Shown in pieces: positions 7,014 to 15,315 of a stretch of 64,000 nucleotides of DNA. A program made the translations under genes and the position numbers. Source of the stretch: Oscillibacter sp. (GTDB lineage: Bacteria > Bacillota > Clostridia > Oscillospirales > Oscillospiraceae); NCBI GenBank assembly GCA_022652815.1, contig JALCRR010000003.1, forward strand, positions 58,195 through 122,194. Reading direction: 5' to 3'. Below the pieces are notes generated by a model. The model made no database searches. It worked only from the letters and a program-made list of their open reading frames with translations, and was not told where the DNA came from. Positions within the stretch are counted from its first letter, which is position 1, and the number at the start of each line of letters is the position of its first letter.

Positions 7014-9656
7014 ATGAAAAAAGAACTTCCCAAGGTGTATGATCCGAAGGACGTGGAGGATCGCATCTACAAAATGTGGATGGACGGCGATTGCTTCAAC
7101 GGCGATCCCGACCCCAAGAAACCCCCGTTTTCCATCGTTATGCCGCCTCCCAACGTGACCGGTCAGCTGCACATGGGTCATGCACTGGACTCCACACTGC
7201 AGGATATCCTGACCCGCTTCAAGCGGATGGAGGGGTATTCCGCCCTGTGGCTGCCCGGCGTGGATCACGCCGGCATTGCCACCCAGATCAAGGTGGAGGA
7301 AGAGCTGCGCAAAGAGGGCAAGACCCGCTACGATCTGGGCCGCGAGAAATTCCTGGAGCGCGTCTGGGAATGGAAGAACAAGTACGGCAGCCGCATTGTC
7401 GAGCAGCAGAAGAAGATGGGCGTCTCCTGTGACTGGAAGCGCTCCCGCTTCACCATGGACGAAACCTGCGCCAAGGCCGTGCGCGAGACCTTCTGCGACC
7501 TTTACGACAAGGGCATGATCTACAAGGGCAGCCGCATCATCAACTGGTGCCCCCACTGCGTCACGGCCCTGTCCGACGCCGAGGTCGAGTACGTGGAAAA
7601 GCCCGGCCACCTGTGGTATATCCGCTATCCCATGACCGACGGCTCCGGCGATCTGATTATCGCCACCACCCGTCCCGAGACCATGATGGGCGATACCGGC
7701 ATCGCCGTGAACCCCGCTGACGAGCGCTTCAAAAAGTGGGTCGGCAAGACCTGCATCCTGCCCATCATGAACCGCGAAATCCCCGTAGTGGCCGACGACT
7801 ACGCCGAGCTGGAATTCGGCACCGGCGCCGTGAAGATGACTCCCGCCCACGACCCCAACGACTTTGAGGTTGGCCTGCGCCACAATCTGGAAGTCATCCG
7901 CGTCATCGGCGACGACGGCAAGATCAACGAAAACGGCGGACCGTATGCCGGCATGGATCGTTACGAGTGCCGCAAGGCCATCGTCAAGGATCTGGAGGAG
8001 CAGGGCTATCTCGTCAAGGTCGAGCCCTATTCCCATAACGTCGGCACCTGCTATCGCTGCCACAACGATGTAGAGCCGCTGATCTCCGCACAGTGGTTCG
8101 TGAAGATGGAACCGCTGGCCAAGGAGGCCCTGCGCGTCGTGAAGGACGGCGAGGTCAAGTTTGTGCCGGAGCGTTTCTCCAAGACGTATATCAACTGGAT
8201 GGAAAATGTCCATGACTGGTGCATTTCCCGTCAGCTTTGGTGGGGCCATCAGATTCCGGCCTGGTACTGCGATGAGTGCGGCCACATCAATGTCAGCCGC
8301 GAAGATCCGACCAAGTGCGAAAAGTGCGGCAGTACCCATCTGACCCGCGATCCGGACGTGCTGGACACCTGGTTCTCCTCCGCACTGTGGCCGTTCTCCA
8401 CCCTGGGCTGGCCCGACAAGACCGCGGATCTCAACTATTACTATCCCACCTCCGTCATGGTGACGGGCTACGACATCATTTTCTTCTGGGTTGCCCGCAT
8501 GATTTTCTCCGGCTGCGAGCAGATGAAGAAGATTCCGTTTGACACCGTGCTGATTCACGGTCTTGTCCGCGACGACAAGGGCCGCAAGATGTCCAAGTCT
8601 CTGGGCAACGGCATTGACCCGCTGGAGATGGCCGAGAAGTACGGCGCCGACGCGTTGCGCTTCAACCTCATCACCGGCAACAGCCCCGGAAACGACACCC
8701 GTTTCTACACGGAAAAGTGCGAGGCCATGCGCAACTTCGCCAACAAGATCTGGAACGCCTCCCGTTTCGTGCAGATGAACTTGACCATCGACACCTGCGA
8801 ACTTCCCGCAGCCGACAAGCTAGAGATGGAGGACAAGTGGATTCTCACCAAGCTCAACGCCTTGATTAAGGAAGTCACCGAGAATCTGGACGCCTACGAG
8901 ATCGGCGTCGCCTCCGCCAAGGTGTACGACTTCATCTGGGACACCTACTGCGACTGGTATATCGAGCTGACCAAGACCCGCATGACCGGCGACAACGCCG
9001 AGAGCAAAAAGGTGGCCGAAAATGTCCTTTGCTATGTGCTGATCGACATTTTGAAGCTGTTGCATCCGTTTATGCCGTTCATTTCCGAGGAAATCTGGCA
9101 GTCCCTGCCCCGTGAGGCTGGCGAGACTTCCCAGTATCTGATGAGCGCCGAGTGGCCGAAGTACTGCGAGGAGACGAACTTCTCCGCCGAGGCAGATGCC
9201 ATTGAAGCCGTGATGGACACCATCAAGGCTGTCCGCGCCCGCCGTGCCGAGATGAACGTGCCGCCCTCCAAGAAGGCGGAAATGATTCTTCTGACGGCCG
9301 AGCCTGCGATTTATCAGCAGGGTGAGCATTTCATCAAGCGTCTGGCGTACGCATCCGAAGTCCAGACGGTTGACAAGGCGCCGGAGAATCTGGAAGGCAT
9401 GGTGACGATCGTCACCCACAAGGCCACAGCCTATATCCCCATGAGCGAGCTGGTGGACTTCAAGGCGGAGCTGGAACGCATCGCCAAGGAGCGCGAGAAG
9501 GCTGAAAACGGTCTGCGCATCACCGAGGGCAAGCTGAAGAACGAAAAGTTCGTTGCCCATGCACCGGAGGCTGTTGTGAATGTCGAGCGCGAAAAGGCAG
9601 AGAAATACCGCGAACTGATTGCCAAGTTGGACGAGTCCGCAAAGGCTTTGCAGTAA
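7014..9656 (+). CDS. valS: Valyl-tRNA synthetase
   Basis: An 880-aa class Ia synthetase that charges tRNA-Val. The ATP signature appears as HMGH near residue 55 and the second signature as [10 protein letters not shown] near residue 525. The editing (CP1) domain lies between them with [16 protein letters not shown] zinc-type CDECGH...CEKCGS insertion is present. The C-terminal region contains a long charged coiled-coil arm typical of ValRS. The start is ATG after AAAGGAG. A terminator with a 14-bp palindromic stem follows the gene. Confidence 0.98.
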   Translation: MKKELPKVYDPKDVEDRIYKMWMDGDCFNGDPDPKKPPFSIVMPPPNVTGQLHMGHALDSTLQDILTRFKRMEGYSALWLPGVDHAGIATQIKVEEELRKEGKTRYDLGREKFLERVWEWKNKYGSRIVEQQKKMGVSCDWKRSRFTMDETCAKAVRETFCDLYDKGMIYKGSRIINWCPHCVTALSDAEVEYVEKPGHLWYIRYPMTDGSGDLIIATTRPETMMGDTGIAVNPADERFKKWVGKTCILPIMNREIPVVADDYAELEFGTGAVKMTPAHDPNDFEVGLRHNLEVIRVIGDDGKINENGGPYAGMDRYECRKAIVKDLEEQGYLVKVEPYSHNVGTCYRCHNDVEPLISAQWFVKMEPLAKEALRVVKDGEVKFVPERFSKTYINWMENVHDWCISRQLWWGHQIPAWYCDECGHINVSREDPTKCEKCGSTHLTRDPDVLDTWFSSALWPFSTLGWPDKTADLNYYYPTSVMVTGYDIIFFWVARMIFSGCEQMKKIPFDTVLIHGLVRDDKGRKMSKSLGNGIDPLEMAEKYGADALRFNLITGNSPGNDTRFYTEKCEAMRNFANKIWNASRFVQMNLTIDTCELPAADKLEMEDKWILTKLNALIKEVTENLDAYEIGVASAKVYDFIWDTYCDWYIELTKTRMTGDNAESKKVAENVLCYVLIDILKLLHPFMPFISEEIWQSLPREAGETSQYLMSAEWPKYCEETNFSAEADAIEAVMDTIKAVRARRAEMNVPPSKKAEMILLTAEPAIYQQGEHFIKRLAYASEVQTVDKAPENLEGMVTIVTHKATAYIPMSELVDFKAELERIAKEREKAENGLRITEGKLKNEKFVAHAPEAVVNVEREKAEKYRELIAKLDESAKALQ

Positions 9657-9672
9657 GATTTCATAGAAAAAG

Positions 9673-9706
9673 GGCGGGCACGGAAATTTCCGTGCCCGCC
9701 TGTTTT
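9673..9706 (+). terminator. Terminator of valS
   Basis: A 28-base perfect palindrome (9673-9700) forms a long stem followed by TGTTTT. Confidence 0.88.
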
Positions 9707-9709
9707 ACT

Positions 9710-9716
9710 TTCGACA
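9710..9716 (-). promoter_or_regulatory. Candidate Spo0A box upstream of spoIIAA
   Basis: TTCGACA at 9710-9716 is an exact reverse-strand match to the Spo0A box TGTCGAA. It lies in the short gap between the valS terminator and the spoIIA operon, which Spo0A~P activates in characterised endospore formers. A clear SigH promoter was not found by eye. Confidence 0.55.
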
Positions 9717-9742
9717 GAAAAAGAGACAAAGGACATGCTATG

Positions 9743-9776
9743 ATCACCGTAAGACGTGCCTTACGGTGATTTTTTC
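9743..9776 (+). terminator. Hairpin plus T-tract in the spoIIA leader, with a 9-codon ORF inside
   Basis: A 10-bp stem (9743-9752 with 9761-9770) is followed by TTTTTTC, so it looks like a second intrinsic terminator 55 bases before spoIIAA. ATG 9740 to TGA 9769 encodes nine residues (MITVRRALR) and is preceded by AAAGGA, so ribosomes would run through the stem. It could be an attenuator of spoIIA or just a back-up terminator of valS. Confidence 0.5.
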
Positions 9777-9830
9777 TATCAATTCAGAGATCTGGAAAGT
9801 GAAATTGCTTTACAAAGGAATGATGCGAAA

Positions 9831-10136
9831 ATGGAACTGAACGCAAAATCCACAGACCGAAATTTGCTGTTGGAACTGTCCGGGGAGCTGGACCACCACG
9901 GGGCGAGGGACGCAATCGCCGAAACAGAACGGGCGATTGACGCAGCGCTGCCGCGGAGGCTGATGCTGGACTTTTCAGGCGTCACCTTTATGGACAGCTC
10001 TGGGATTGCGCTGATTCTGCGGGCACAAAAGCGGATGCAGAATCTGGGCGGCAGCATGGTGGTCTGCCATGTGCCGCAGCAGGCCAAACGAGTGCTTGAA
10101 GCCGCCGGAATCTGCCGGTTGGTGGCGGTCCGGTGA
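9831..10136 (+). CDS. spoIIAA: Anti-sigma F factor antagonist SpoIIAA
   Basis: A 101-aa STAS-domain protein that, when dephosphorylated, frees SigF from SpoIIAB in the forespore. The phosphorylation motif FMDSSGIAL is intact, with the regulatory serine in DSSG. ATG 9831 is taken as the start (MELNAKSTDRNLLLELSGEL); further upstream the frame runs through the leader hairpin and has no ribosome binding site. It is followed by spoIIAB, 14 bases away. Confidence 0.95.
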   Translation: MELNAKSTDRNLLLELSGELDHHGARDAIAETERAIDAALPRRLMLDFSGVTFMDSSGIALILRAQKRMQNLGGSMVVCHVPQQAKRVLEAAGICRLVAVR

Positions 10137-10150
10137 AAGGAGAGGTACAT

Positions 10151-10600
10151 ATGAAACGGAAATCATCCAATGAATTTACTCTGGAATTTTTAAGCCGCAG
10201 CGCGAACGAGGGCTTTGCAAGAATGGCCGTTGCCTGCTTTGCAGCGCAGATGGATCCCACGCTCAACGAGCTGGAGGATATCAAGACGGCTGTCTCCGAA
10301 GCCGTGACCAACGCCATCGTCCACGCCTATCCGAATGCCCTGGGAAAGGTGACGGTGCACGGACGGATCTGCGAGGGAAATGTTCTGGAAATCACGGTCA
10401 AGGACAGGGGCCGGGGCATTCCGGACGTGAATCAAGCGCGCCAGCCCATGTTCACAACCGGCGGTGAGGAGCGCAGCGGCATGGGCTTTACAATCATGGA
10501 GAGCTTCATGGATCATCTGGTTGTCAAGTCGGTTGTCGGTAGGGGCACTAGCGTGCAGATGCGCAAAAAGCTCTCCAGCCGACTGAAAGTGCAGAAATGA
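10151..10600 (+). CDS. spoIIAB: Anti-sigma F factor / serine kinase SpoIIAB
   Basis: A 149-aa GHKL-type kinase that binds and inhibits SigF and phosphorylates SpoIIAA. The N box EAVTNAIVHAY, the DRGRGIPD loop and GMGFTIM nucleotide-binding motifs are all present. ATG 10151 has AAAGGAGAGG in front; an in-frame GTG at 10133 overlaps the previous stop and is less likely. It overlaps sigF by 4 bases (ATGA), indicating coupled, near-stoichiometric synthesis. Confidence 0.96.
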   Translation: MKRKSSNEFTLEFLSRSANEGFARMAVACFAAQMDPTLNELEDIKTAVSEAVTNAIVHAYPNALGKVTVHGRICEGNVLEITVKDRGRGIPDVNQARQPMFTTGGEERSGMGFTIMESFMDHLVVKSVVGRGTSVQMRKKLSSRLKVQK

Positions 10601-11295
10601 ATGCAGAACTGCTGCGCAAGGCGCAGACTGGAGATGATTCAGCCTGCGAACAGGCAGTCCGGGAGAACAGTGGCCTAATCTGGAGCATCGTCAAGCGCTA
10701 CTATGGCCGCGGCGCGGAGCCGGACGACCTCTTTCAACTTGGATGTCTTGGATTTATCAAAGCTGTAAAGGGATTTGACTTTTCATACGGAACGGCATTT
10801 TCCACGTATGCGGTCCCCAAGATTGCCGGGGAAATTCGGCGTTTTTTGCGGGACGATGGGGCGGTAAAGGTGGGACGAGCCGTTCGGGAACAGGCGCAAA
10901 GCATTTATCAGGCTCGTGAGGGGCTGCGGCATGAACTAGGGCGGGAGCCGGTTTTGTCAGAGCTTGCGGAGAGAACCGGCTTCAGTGTGGAGGAGATCGC
11001 AAGGGCGGAAATTGCGACGGACACGCCGGAATCCCTGCAAAGTGAAAATGAGGACGGACTGACGCTGGAAGGAACGCTGGGCACGGATGCACCGGAGGAG
11101 CAGATGGTGGAACGCATTGCCCTGCGGGAGGCGGTTCGAAGTCTGCCGGAAAAAGAGCAGAAAACGATTCTGCTTCGGTATTTCAAGGGGCTGACGCAGG
11201 AGCAGACGGCTCGGATTCTGGGGGTATCGCAAGTGCAGATTTCTCGTTTGGAGCGGAAAGGCCTGGATCATCTGCGGAAGATTTTTTCGCCTTGA
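10597..11295 (+). CDS. sigF: RNA polymerase sporulation sigma factor SigF
   Basis: A 232-aa forespore-specific sigma factor. Region 2 motifs (LIWSIVKRYYGRG, DDLFQLGCLGFIKAVKGFD, FSTYAVPKIAGEIRRFLRDD) and region 4 (LPEKEQKTILLRYFKGLTQEQTARILGVSQVQ in outline) are complete. It is the third gene of the classical spoIIAA-spoIIAB-sigF operon. Its last 113 bases overlap, head to head, the 3' end of the DUF4130 gene on the other strand. Confidence 0.96.
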   Translation: MNAELLRKAQTGDDSACEQAVRENSGLIWSIVKRYYGRGAEPDDLFQLGCLGFIKAVKGFDFSYGTAFSTYAVPKIAGEIRRFLRDDGAVKVGRAVREQAQSIYQAREGLRHELGREPVLSELAERTGFSVEEIARAEIATDTPESLQSENEDGLTLEGTLGTDAPEEQMVERIALREAVRSLPEKEQKTILLRYFKGLTQEQTARILGVSQVQISRLERKGLDHLRKIFSP

Positions 11296-12040
11296 AATAG
11301 TCCGTGCCTTGAAATTCCGTCATGGTGTTCCAGTAGCGCATGGGCATATGGGTGCGGCGGCATTTGGGATTGTACCGTTCCTTGATGGCGATGGTGTCAT
11401 AGAATCGCTTCCACAAAAGACGGTAGCCGACCTCGCTCTCATCCGGAGGTGCCATTTCAAAATGCTCCAGCGGGGCAATGACGGCCTTGTGATCCGCGTA
11501 GAGCAGAATTTCTCGGTGCGTGCGGTCATAAATAAAGAGCTTTTCGTTTTGATAGCGGGAACAAAAGTGACCGCGCAGCAGAGGCAGCACGCGATTCTTC
11601 GGCTCAATTTCTGCGCCCAGAACGCCGCCTAGCTCCGAAAAACGGACGAAACCGCGAAGAAGCTGCGCCTCGCCATGCAAATTTCGGATGGCCTTGAGAA
11701 CGGGGTAGAGCGTCTCGTCGGAAAGGCTGCCGAGAAAACGGGGGCCTTCGCGCAGGAGCTTTGCAATCAGCCGATACAAGTACATTTCCCGTTCCGGCAG
11801 ACAGGTGAGAAAGCCACGTCGCAGCAGGTCTGCGGCGTAGGGACTGACTTTGACGATCTTTCTCATAACTCGGCCGGCATGGCTGAAGTCCGTTTCGATG
11901 GTTCGGGACGCAAAAAGGACAGGAACAAAATCCTCATCGCTGTATATGGCGGTGAGGATTTCGTGTTTTGCATAGCTTTCAAAGACGCAGCACAGAAAAC
12001 CTTCAAAGCTGCCGTCATAGAGGTACGTCATTTCATTCAT
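11183..12040 (-). CDS. DUF4130 / TIGR03915 putative DNA metabolism protein
   Basis: A 285-aa member of the family that is obligatorily paired with the radical SAM protein encoded just upstream, and which in other genomes is often fused to a uracil-DNA-glycosylase-like domain. Typical stretches are the start MTYLYDGSFEGFLCCVFESY, a central YDRTHREILLYADHKAVIAP and the end MPMRYWNTMTEF. About 40 extra residues, low in complexity, follow that conserved end and run into sigF on the opposite strand. No glycosylase domain is fused. Being in a LexA-type operon, a DNA repair or modification role is likely but unproven. Confidence 0.88.
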   Translation of the reverse strand: MNEMTYLYDGSFEGFLCCVFESYAKHEILTAIYSDEDFVPVLFASRTIETDFSHAGRVMRKIVKVSPYAADLLRRGFLTCLPEREMYLYRLIAKLLREGPRFLGSLSDETLYPVLKAIRNLHGEAQLLRGFVRFSELGGVLGAEIEPKNRVLPLLRGHFCSRYQNEKLFIYDRTHREILLYADHKAVIAPLEHFEMAPPDESEVGYRLLWKRFYDTIAIKERYNPKCRRTHMPMRYWNTMTEFQGTDYFKAKKSSADDPGLSAPNEKSALAIPPESEPSAPASAP

Positions 12041-12050
12041 AGTATGATTT

Positions 12051-13325
12051 TCATGCAGACTGGATGGTGTCGAACAGGGTAAGCTGCTCCGCAGCAGGCT
12101 GCGGCAGGCCTGGGCGCTCTGCGGCGATCAGATTGCGCAGCAGACTGTCGGGGGAGAAGCGAAGCCCCTCGGCCATTTTGCCGCAGGCCGTCAGAAAATA
12201 CTGTGCCCGCTTCATCACCACGCCCAGCTTGCGCAGATCCTCAATCTTCAGTCGAGCACATCGCCGGGACACCAGAATCCGCTTGGCGGAGGTGACGCCG
12301 ATGCCGGGAATGCGCAGCAGCGTTTCGTAATCGGCGGAGTTGACCTCCACCGGGAAAAAGTCAAGATGCGCCAAAGCCCAGGAACATTTGGGGTCCACCA
12401 GCGGGTTAAAATCCGGATTATGCTCGTCTAGCAGTTCCTCAGCCCGGAAGCCGTAAAACCGCAGCAGCCAGTCCGCTTGATAGAGCCGATGCTCCCGCAG
12501 CAGCGGCGGCTTGACATCCTTGGAGGGGAGCAGCGCGTTTTCCACCACGGGAACGTAGGCGGAATAGAACACCCGCTTGAGCTTGTACTGATCGTAAAGC
12601 CCCTGGGTTAGCCGCAGAATGTGCAGGTCGGAATCCCCGGTAGCGCCCACGATCATCTGGGTGCTCTGTCCGGCGGGAGCAAACTTCGGGGCGTGGCGGT
12701 ACTTGACCAACTCCTCGGTATTTTCCGTGCGCCGGGTTTCAATCTGACGCATGGGCGTGAGGATGGCGGCTTTCGTCTTGTCCGGCGCCAGCAGCTTCAA
12801 ACCGCTTTCGGACGGAAGCTCGATATTCACGCTGAGACGGTCAGCCAGCAGACCAAGCTGCTCCACCAGCACCGGAGAGGTGCCGGGAATGGTTTTTGCA
12901 TGGATATAGCCGTTGAACCGATACCGCTCCCGCAGAATGCGAAGGGACTTGATCATCAGCTCTGTGGTGTAGTCCGGCGTGCGGACGACCCCGGAAGAGA
13001 GGAACAGCCCCTCAATATAGTTCCGGCGGTAAAAGCCGATGGTCAACTCCGCCAGTTCCTCCGGCGTGAACATGGCACGCCGGGTGTCGTTGGAGCAGCG
13101 ATTGACGCAGTACTTGCAGTTGTAGACGCAGTTGTTCGTCATCAGAACCTTCAAAAGAGACACGCAGCGTCCGTCTGCCGAAAAGGTATGGCAGCAGCCG
13201 GCCACGGAGGACGTGGTGCTGCCGATATAGCCCTGACGAAAGCCCCTGCGGGAACCGCTGGAGGTGCAGGCAGCGTCATATTTGGCGGCATCCGAAAGGA
13301 TGGTCAGCTTATCCAGAAGCTCCAT
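12051..13325 (-). CDS. Radical SAM protein, putative DNA modification/repair (TIGR03916)
   Basis: A 424-aa radical SAM enzyme. The 4Fe-4S motif CVYNCKYC gives C66, C70 and C73. Additional cysteines (CC near 44, C54, C77) could hold a second cluster. The C-terminal third carries a helix-hairpin-helix DNA-binding motif (LLRIPGIGVTSAKRILVSRR). The family is known to co-occur with DUF4130/UDG-like proteins. Here it lies 10 bases upstream of its partner and 12 bases downstream of a 41-aa membrane peptide, behind two LexA boxes. The substrate is unknown. Confidence 0.92.
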   Translation of the reverse strand: MELLDKLTILSDAAKYDAACTSSGSRRGFRQGYIGSTTSSVAGCCHTFSADGRCVSLLKVLMTNNCVYNCKYCVNRCSNDTRRAMFTPEELAELTIGFYRRNYIEGLFLSSGVVRTPDYTTELMIKSLRILRERYRFNGYIHAKTIPGTSPVLVEQLGLLADRLSVNIELPSESGLKLLAPDKTKAAILTPMRQIETRRTENTEELVKYRHAPKFAPAGQSTQMIVGATGDSDLHILRLTQGLYDQYKLKRVFYSAYVPVVENALLPSKDVKPPLLREHRLYQADWLLRFYGFRAEELLDEHNPDFNPLVDPKCSWALAHLDFFPVEVNSADYETLLRIPGIGVTSAKRILVSRRCARLKIEDLRKLGVVMKRAQYFLTACGKMAEGLRFSPDSLLRNLIAAERPGLPQPAAEQLTLFDTIQSA

Positions 13326-13337
13326 GACCGATCAAGG

Positions 13338-13463
13338 TCAGCGGGCTGCGGCGCTGCGGCGGGAAGCCTTTCTCGGATGCTCAATGGCGTCAATCACACG
13401 GAAGAGCTGCACCGTCAGAAAAACAACACCAATCAAAACAAAAAAGAAGGTCCATCCAGTCAT
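13338..13463 (-). CDS. 41-aa single-span membrane microprotein, first gene of the LexA-type operon
   Basis: ATG 13463 follows GGAGG with an 8-base spacing and TGA ends it at 13338. The peptide starts MTGWTFFFVLIGVVFLTVQL, a single transmembrane helix, followed by a short charged part and a basic tail rich in Arg, Ser and Ala. It is the first ORF after the LexA-type promoter and 12 bases before the radical SAM gene. Small damage-induced membrane proteins such as YneA (division inhibition) or TisB (toxin) are known elsewhere; sequence similarity to them is not evident. Confidence 0.65.
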   Translation of the reverse strand: MTGWTFFFVLIGVVFLTVQLFRVIDAIEHPRKASRRSAAAR

Positions 13464-13479
13464 CACAAATTCCTCCAAT

Positions 13480-13493
13480 CGAACAAATGTTCT
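13480..13493 (-). promoter_or_regulatory. LexA (SOS) box 1
   Basis: CGAACAAATGTTCT fits the Gram-positive LexA/DinR consensus CGAACRNRYGTTYC except for the last base. It lies just downstream of the -10 box, between promoter and first ORF. Confidence 0.88.
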
Positions 13494-13505
13494 TTCTTAA
13501 AACCT

Positions 13506-13534
13506 ACTATAACTCGAACAAACGTTCTTGTCAA
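13506..13534 (-). promoter_or_regulatory. SigA-type promoter of the LexA-controlled radical SAM operon
   Basis: On the minus strand TTGACA (13529-13534) and TATAGT (13506-13511) are separated by 17 bp. One LexA box fills the spacer and a second covers the region just after the expected transcription start. Confidence 0.88.
13515..13528 (-). promoter_or_regulatory. LexA (SOS) box 2
   Basis: CGAACAAACGTTCT lies exactly between the -35 and -10 boxes of the promoter, so bound LexA would exclude RNA polymerase. It matches the consensus except for the last base. Centre-to-centre distance to box 1 is 35 bp. Confidence 0.9.
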
Positions 13535-13544
13535 GGAAAATCGC

Positions 13545-13578
13545 AAAAAAAAAGCCGCCCGAAGTGGGCGGTTTTTTT
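13545..13578 (-). terminator. Bidirectional-looking terminator after threonine aldolase
   Basis: A short GC stem (CCGCCC/GGGCGG) is flanked by nine A on the left and seven T on the right, so it can act on both strands. The minus-strand reading ends the threonine aldolase transcript. Confidence 0.88.
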
Positions 13579-13590
13579 AGATTCCTCAAT

Positions 13591-14616
13591 TTAAAGGATA
13601 GCGGCACAGTCGCGGAGGAACGCTGTGATGGCTTCTTCCGGCGTTGCCCAGCTGGTCACGAGGCGGATGCGGGTTTCGGATTCGCTGATTGACTGGTCGA
13701 TTTCAAATTCGTACTGCTTAGAGAGCTTTTCCAATGCGGCGTTGGAGAATGCGGGGAAGAGCTGGTTGGACTGGGCGGGGACGGAGAAGGGAACGCCTAG
13801 CGCGGTGAGTCCGTCCCGGAGCTTCACGGCCATGGCGTTTTCATGGCGCGCCAGATCCCAGTAAAGCCCGTCCGTAAACAGCGCCAGATATTGCACGCCG
13901 AGCAGGCGGCCTTTGGCCAGCATGGCGCCCCGCTGCTTCATGTACCAGCGGAAATGCTCCCGTCCCTCGGTGGTGGCAAGCACGATGGCCTCGCCGAACA
14001 GAGCGCCGTTTTTCGTGCCGCCGATGGTGAAGATGTCCGTGAGCCGGGGAAGGTCGGTGGGCAGCAGATCATTGTCCGCCGCAGTGAGGGCGGAGCCCAG
14101 CCGGGCACCGTCCAAAAACAGCAGCAGTCCGTTTTCGCGGCAGCAGTCATGGATGGCGGAGAGCTCCGCTTTCGTGTAGAGCGTGCCGACCTCCGTGGTA
14201 TCGGAGAGATAGACCAGGCGGGGATGCACCATGTGCTCGGACGAATGTGCTCGAACAACTGTTTCGATCAGCGCGGGCGTCAGCTTGCCGTCCGGGGCGG
14301 GAATGGAGCAGACCTTGTGGCCGGTGGCCTCGATGGCGCCGGTTTCATGGACGTTGACATGTCCCGTGGAGGCGGCGATAACCGCCTCGTAGGATTCCAG
14401 CATAGCGTGAATCACCAGCAGGTTGGCCTGGGTTCCGCCGACCACGAAATGGACAGCGGCATCCGCCGCGCCGAACTCCTTTTGAATAACGGCGGCTGCT
14501 TTCTCACAGTAGGGGTCGAGCCCGTAGCCGCAGGTTTGCTCCGCATTGGTTTTCACCAGAGCGTCCAGAACGGCGGGAGCGGCACCCTCGCTGTAATCGT
14601 TGCGAAAACTGTACAT
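13591..14616 (-). CDS. ltaE: Low-specificity L-threonine aldolase (PLP enzyme)
   Basis: A 341-aa fold-type I PLP enzyme of the beta-eliminating lyase/threonine aldolase family, cleaving threonine or allo-threonine to glycine and acetaldehyde. The PLP lysine is K202 in FTIGGTKNG. The aspartate of LLLFLDGARLGSAL stacks under the cofactor, and HVNVHETGAIE (H86, H90) is in the usual place of the active-site histidines. The gene is monocistronic with its own terminator. AAAGGAG precedes the ATG. Stereospecificity cannot be told from sequence. Confidence 0.9.
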   Translation of the reverse strand: MYSFRNDYSEGAAPAVLDALVKTNAEQTCGYGLDPYCEKAAAVIQKEFGAADAAVHFVVGGTQANLLVIHAMLESYEAVIAASTGHVNVHETGAIEATGHKVCSIPAPDGKLTPALIETVVRAHSSEHMVHPRLVYLSDTTEVGTLYTKAELSAIHDCCRENGLLLFLDGARLGSALTAADNDLLPTDLPRLTDIFTIGGTKNGALFGEAIVLATTEGREHFRWYMKQRGAMLAKGRLLGVQYLALFTDGLYWDLARHENAMAVKLRDGLTALGVPFSVPAQSNQLFPAFSNAALEKLSKQYEFEIDQSISESETRIRLVTSWATPEEAITAFLRDCAAIL

Positions 14617-14714
14617 AAAAACTCCTTTTAGACGGATATTCGAAAAGCCGTCTTTTTTGATCTGTTTTTACCATCATACCGCGAGTAAAAACAAAACGCA
14701 AGGTGGGCGGCGTA

Positions 14715-14744
14715 TTGATAATTTTCGCGTATTTTGCAGATAAT
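14715..14744 (+). promoter_or_regulatory. Probable promoter of the DUF4358 lipoprotein gene
   Basis: TTGATA (14715-14720) and GATAAT (14739-14744) are separated by 18 bp in an AT-rich gap about 80 bases before the ATG. Confidence 0.5.
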
Positions 14745-14825
14745 GAAACTGTGTGGGAACAAAATATCGGAAACTGCGTCTGAAACAATAAGCTTCAATT
14801 TTGTATTTACAGGAGGAACACCCAT

Positions 14826-15299
14826 ATGAAAAAAGTACTGACTTTACTGCTGGCCGTCGTGATGCTGGCAGTCTGCCTGACCGGCTGCGGGGCAGCCAAA
14901 GAAAAGACGGCGGATCTGGAGGCCTTTTATCAGTCGCTGGACGACAAGTACGACTGGGGCGATTCCATGATCGATCTGACGGATGATCTGCTGGACAGCT
15001 ATTACCCGGGGCTGAAGGATCTGGCCTCCGGCAAGCTGGTTGCCAAAATGCCGCTGATGTCCTCAGTGGTCAACGAGATCGTTCTGGTGGAGTGCGCAAC
15101 GGAAGAGGATGCGGCCAAGGCTGCGGAAATCTTCCAGAAGCGGATTGACGATCAAGCGGCAGGCGGCGCGTGGTACCCCGACTCCATGGAAGCCTGGGGC
15201 AACGGCCAGGTCTATACCGAGGGGAAGTACGCCGCCATGATCGCCTCGGCAGAGCATCAAGACGAGATCGGCGAGGCGTTTACGGCTCTGTTTGCATAG
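14826..15299 (+). CDS. DUF4358 lipoprotein
   Basis: A 157-aa secreted lipoprotein: basic start MKKVLTLLLA, hydrophobic core, lipobox LTGC with the lipidated cysteine at residue 21. The mature part (LEAFYQSLDDKYDW...SVVNEIVLVECATEEDAAKAAEIFQKRIDDQ in outline) has the pattern of DUF4358, a family common in gut Clostridia and of unknown function. AGGAGG precedes the ATG. The gene is followed by intergenic element copy A, whose left hairpin would act as its terminator. Confidence 0.85.
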   Translation: MKKVLTLLLAVVMLAVCLTGCGAAKEKTADLEAFYQSLDDKYDWGDSMIDLTDDLLDSYYPGLKDLASGKLVAKMPLMSSVVNEIVLVECATEEDAAKAAEIFQKRIDDQAAGGAWYPDSMEAWGNGQVYTEGKYAAMIASAEHQDEIGEAFTALFA

Positions 15300-15315
15300 A
15301 ACAGGTACTTTATGG

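Noticed and set aside
6921-8558. 545-codon open frame on the minus strand
   Set aside because: Antisense to valS in a GC-rich gene; His/Gly/Leu/Val-rich composition typical of a mirror frame and no family motif.
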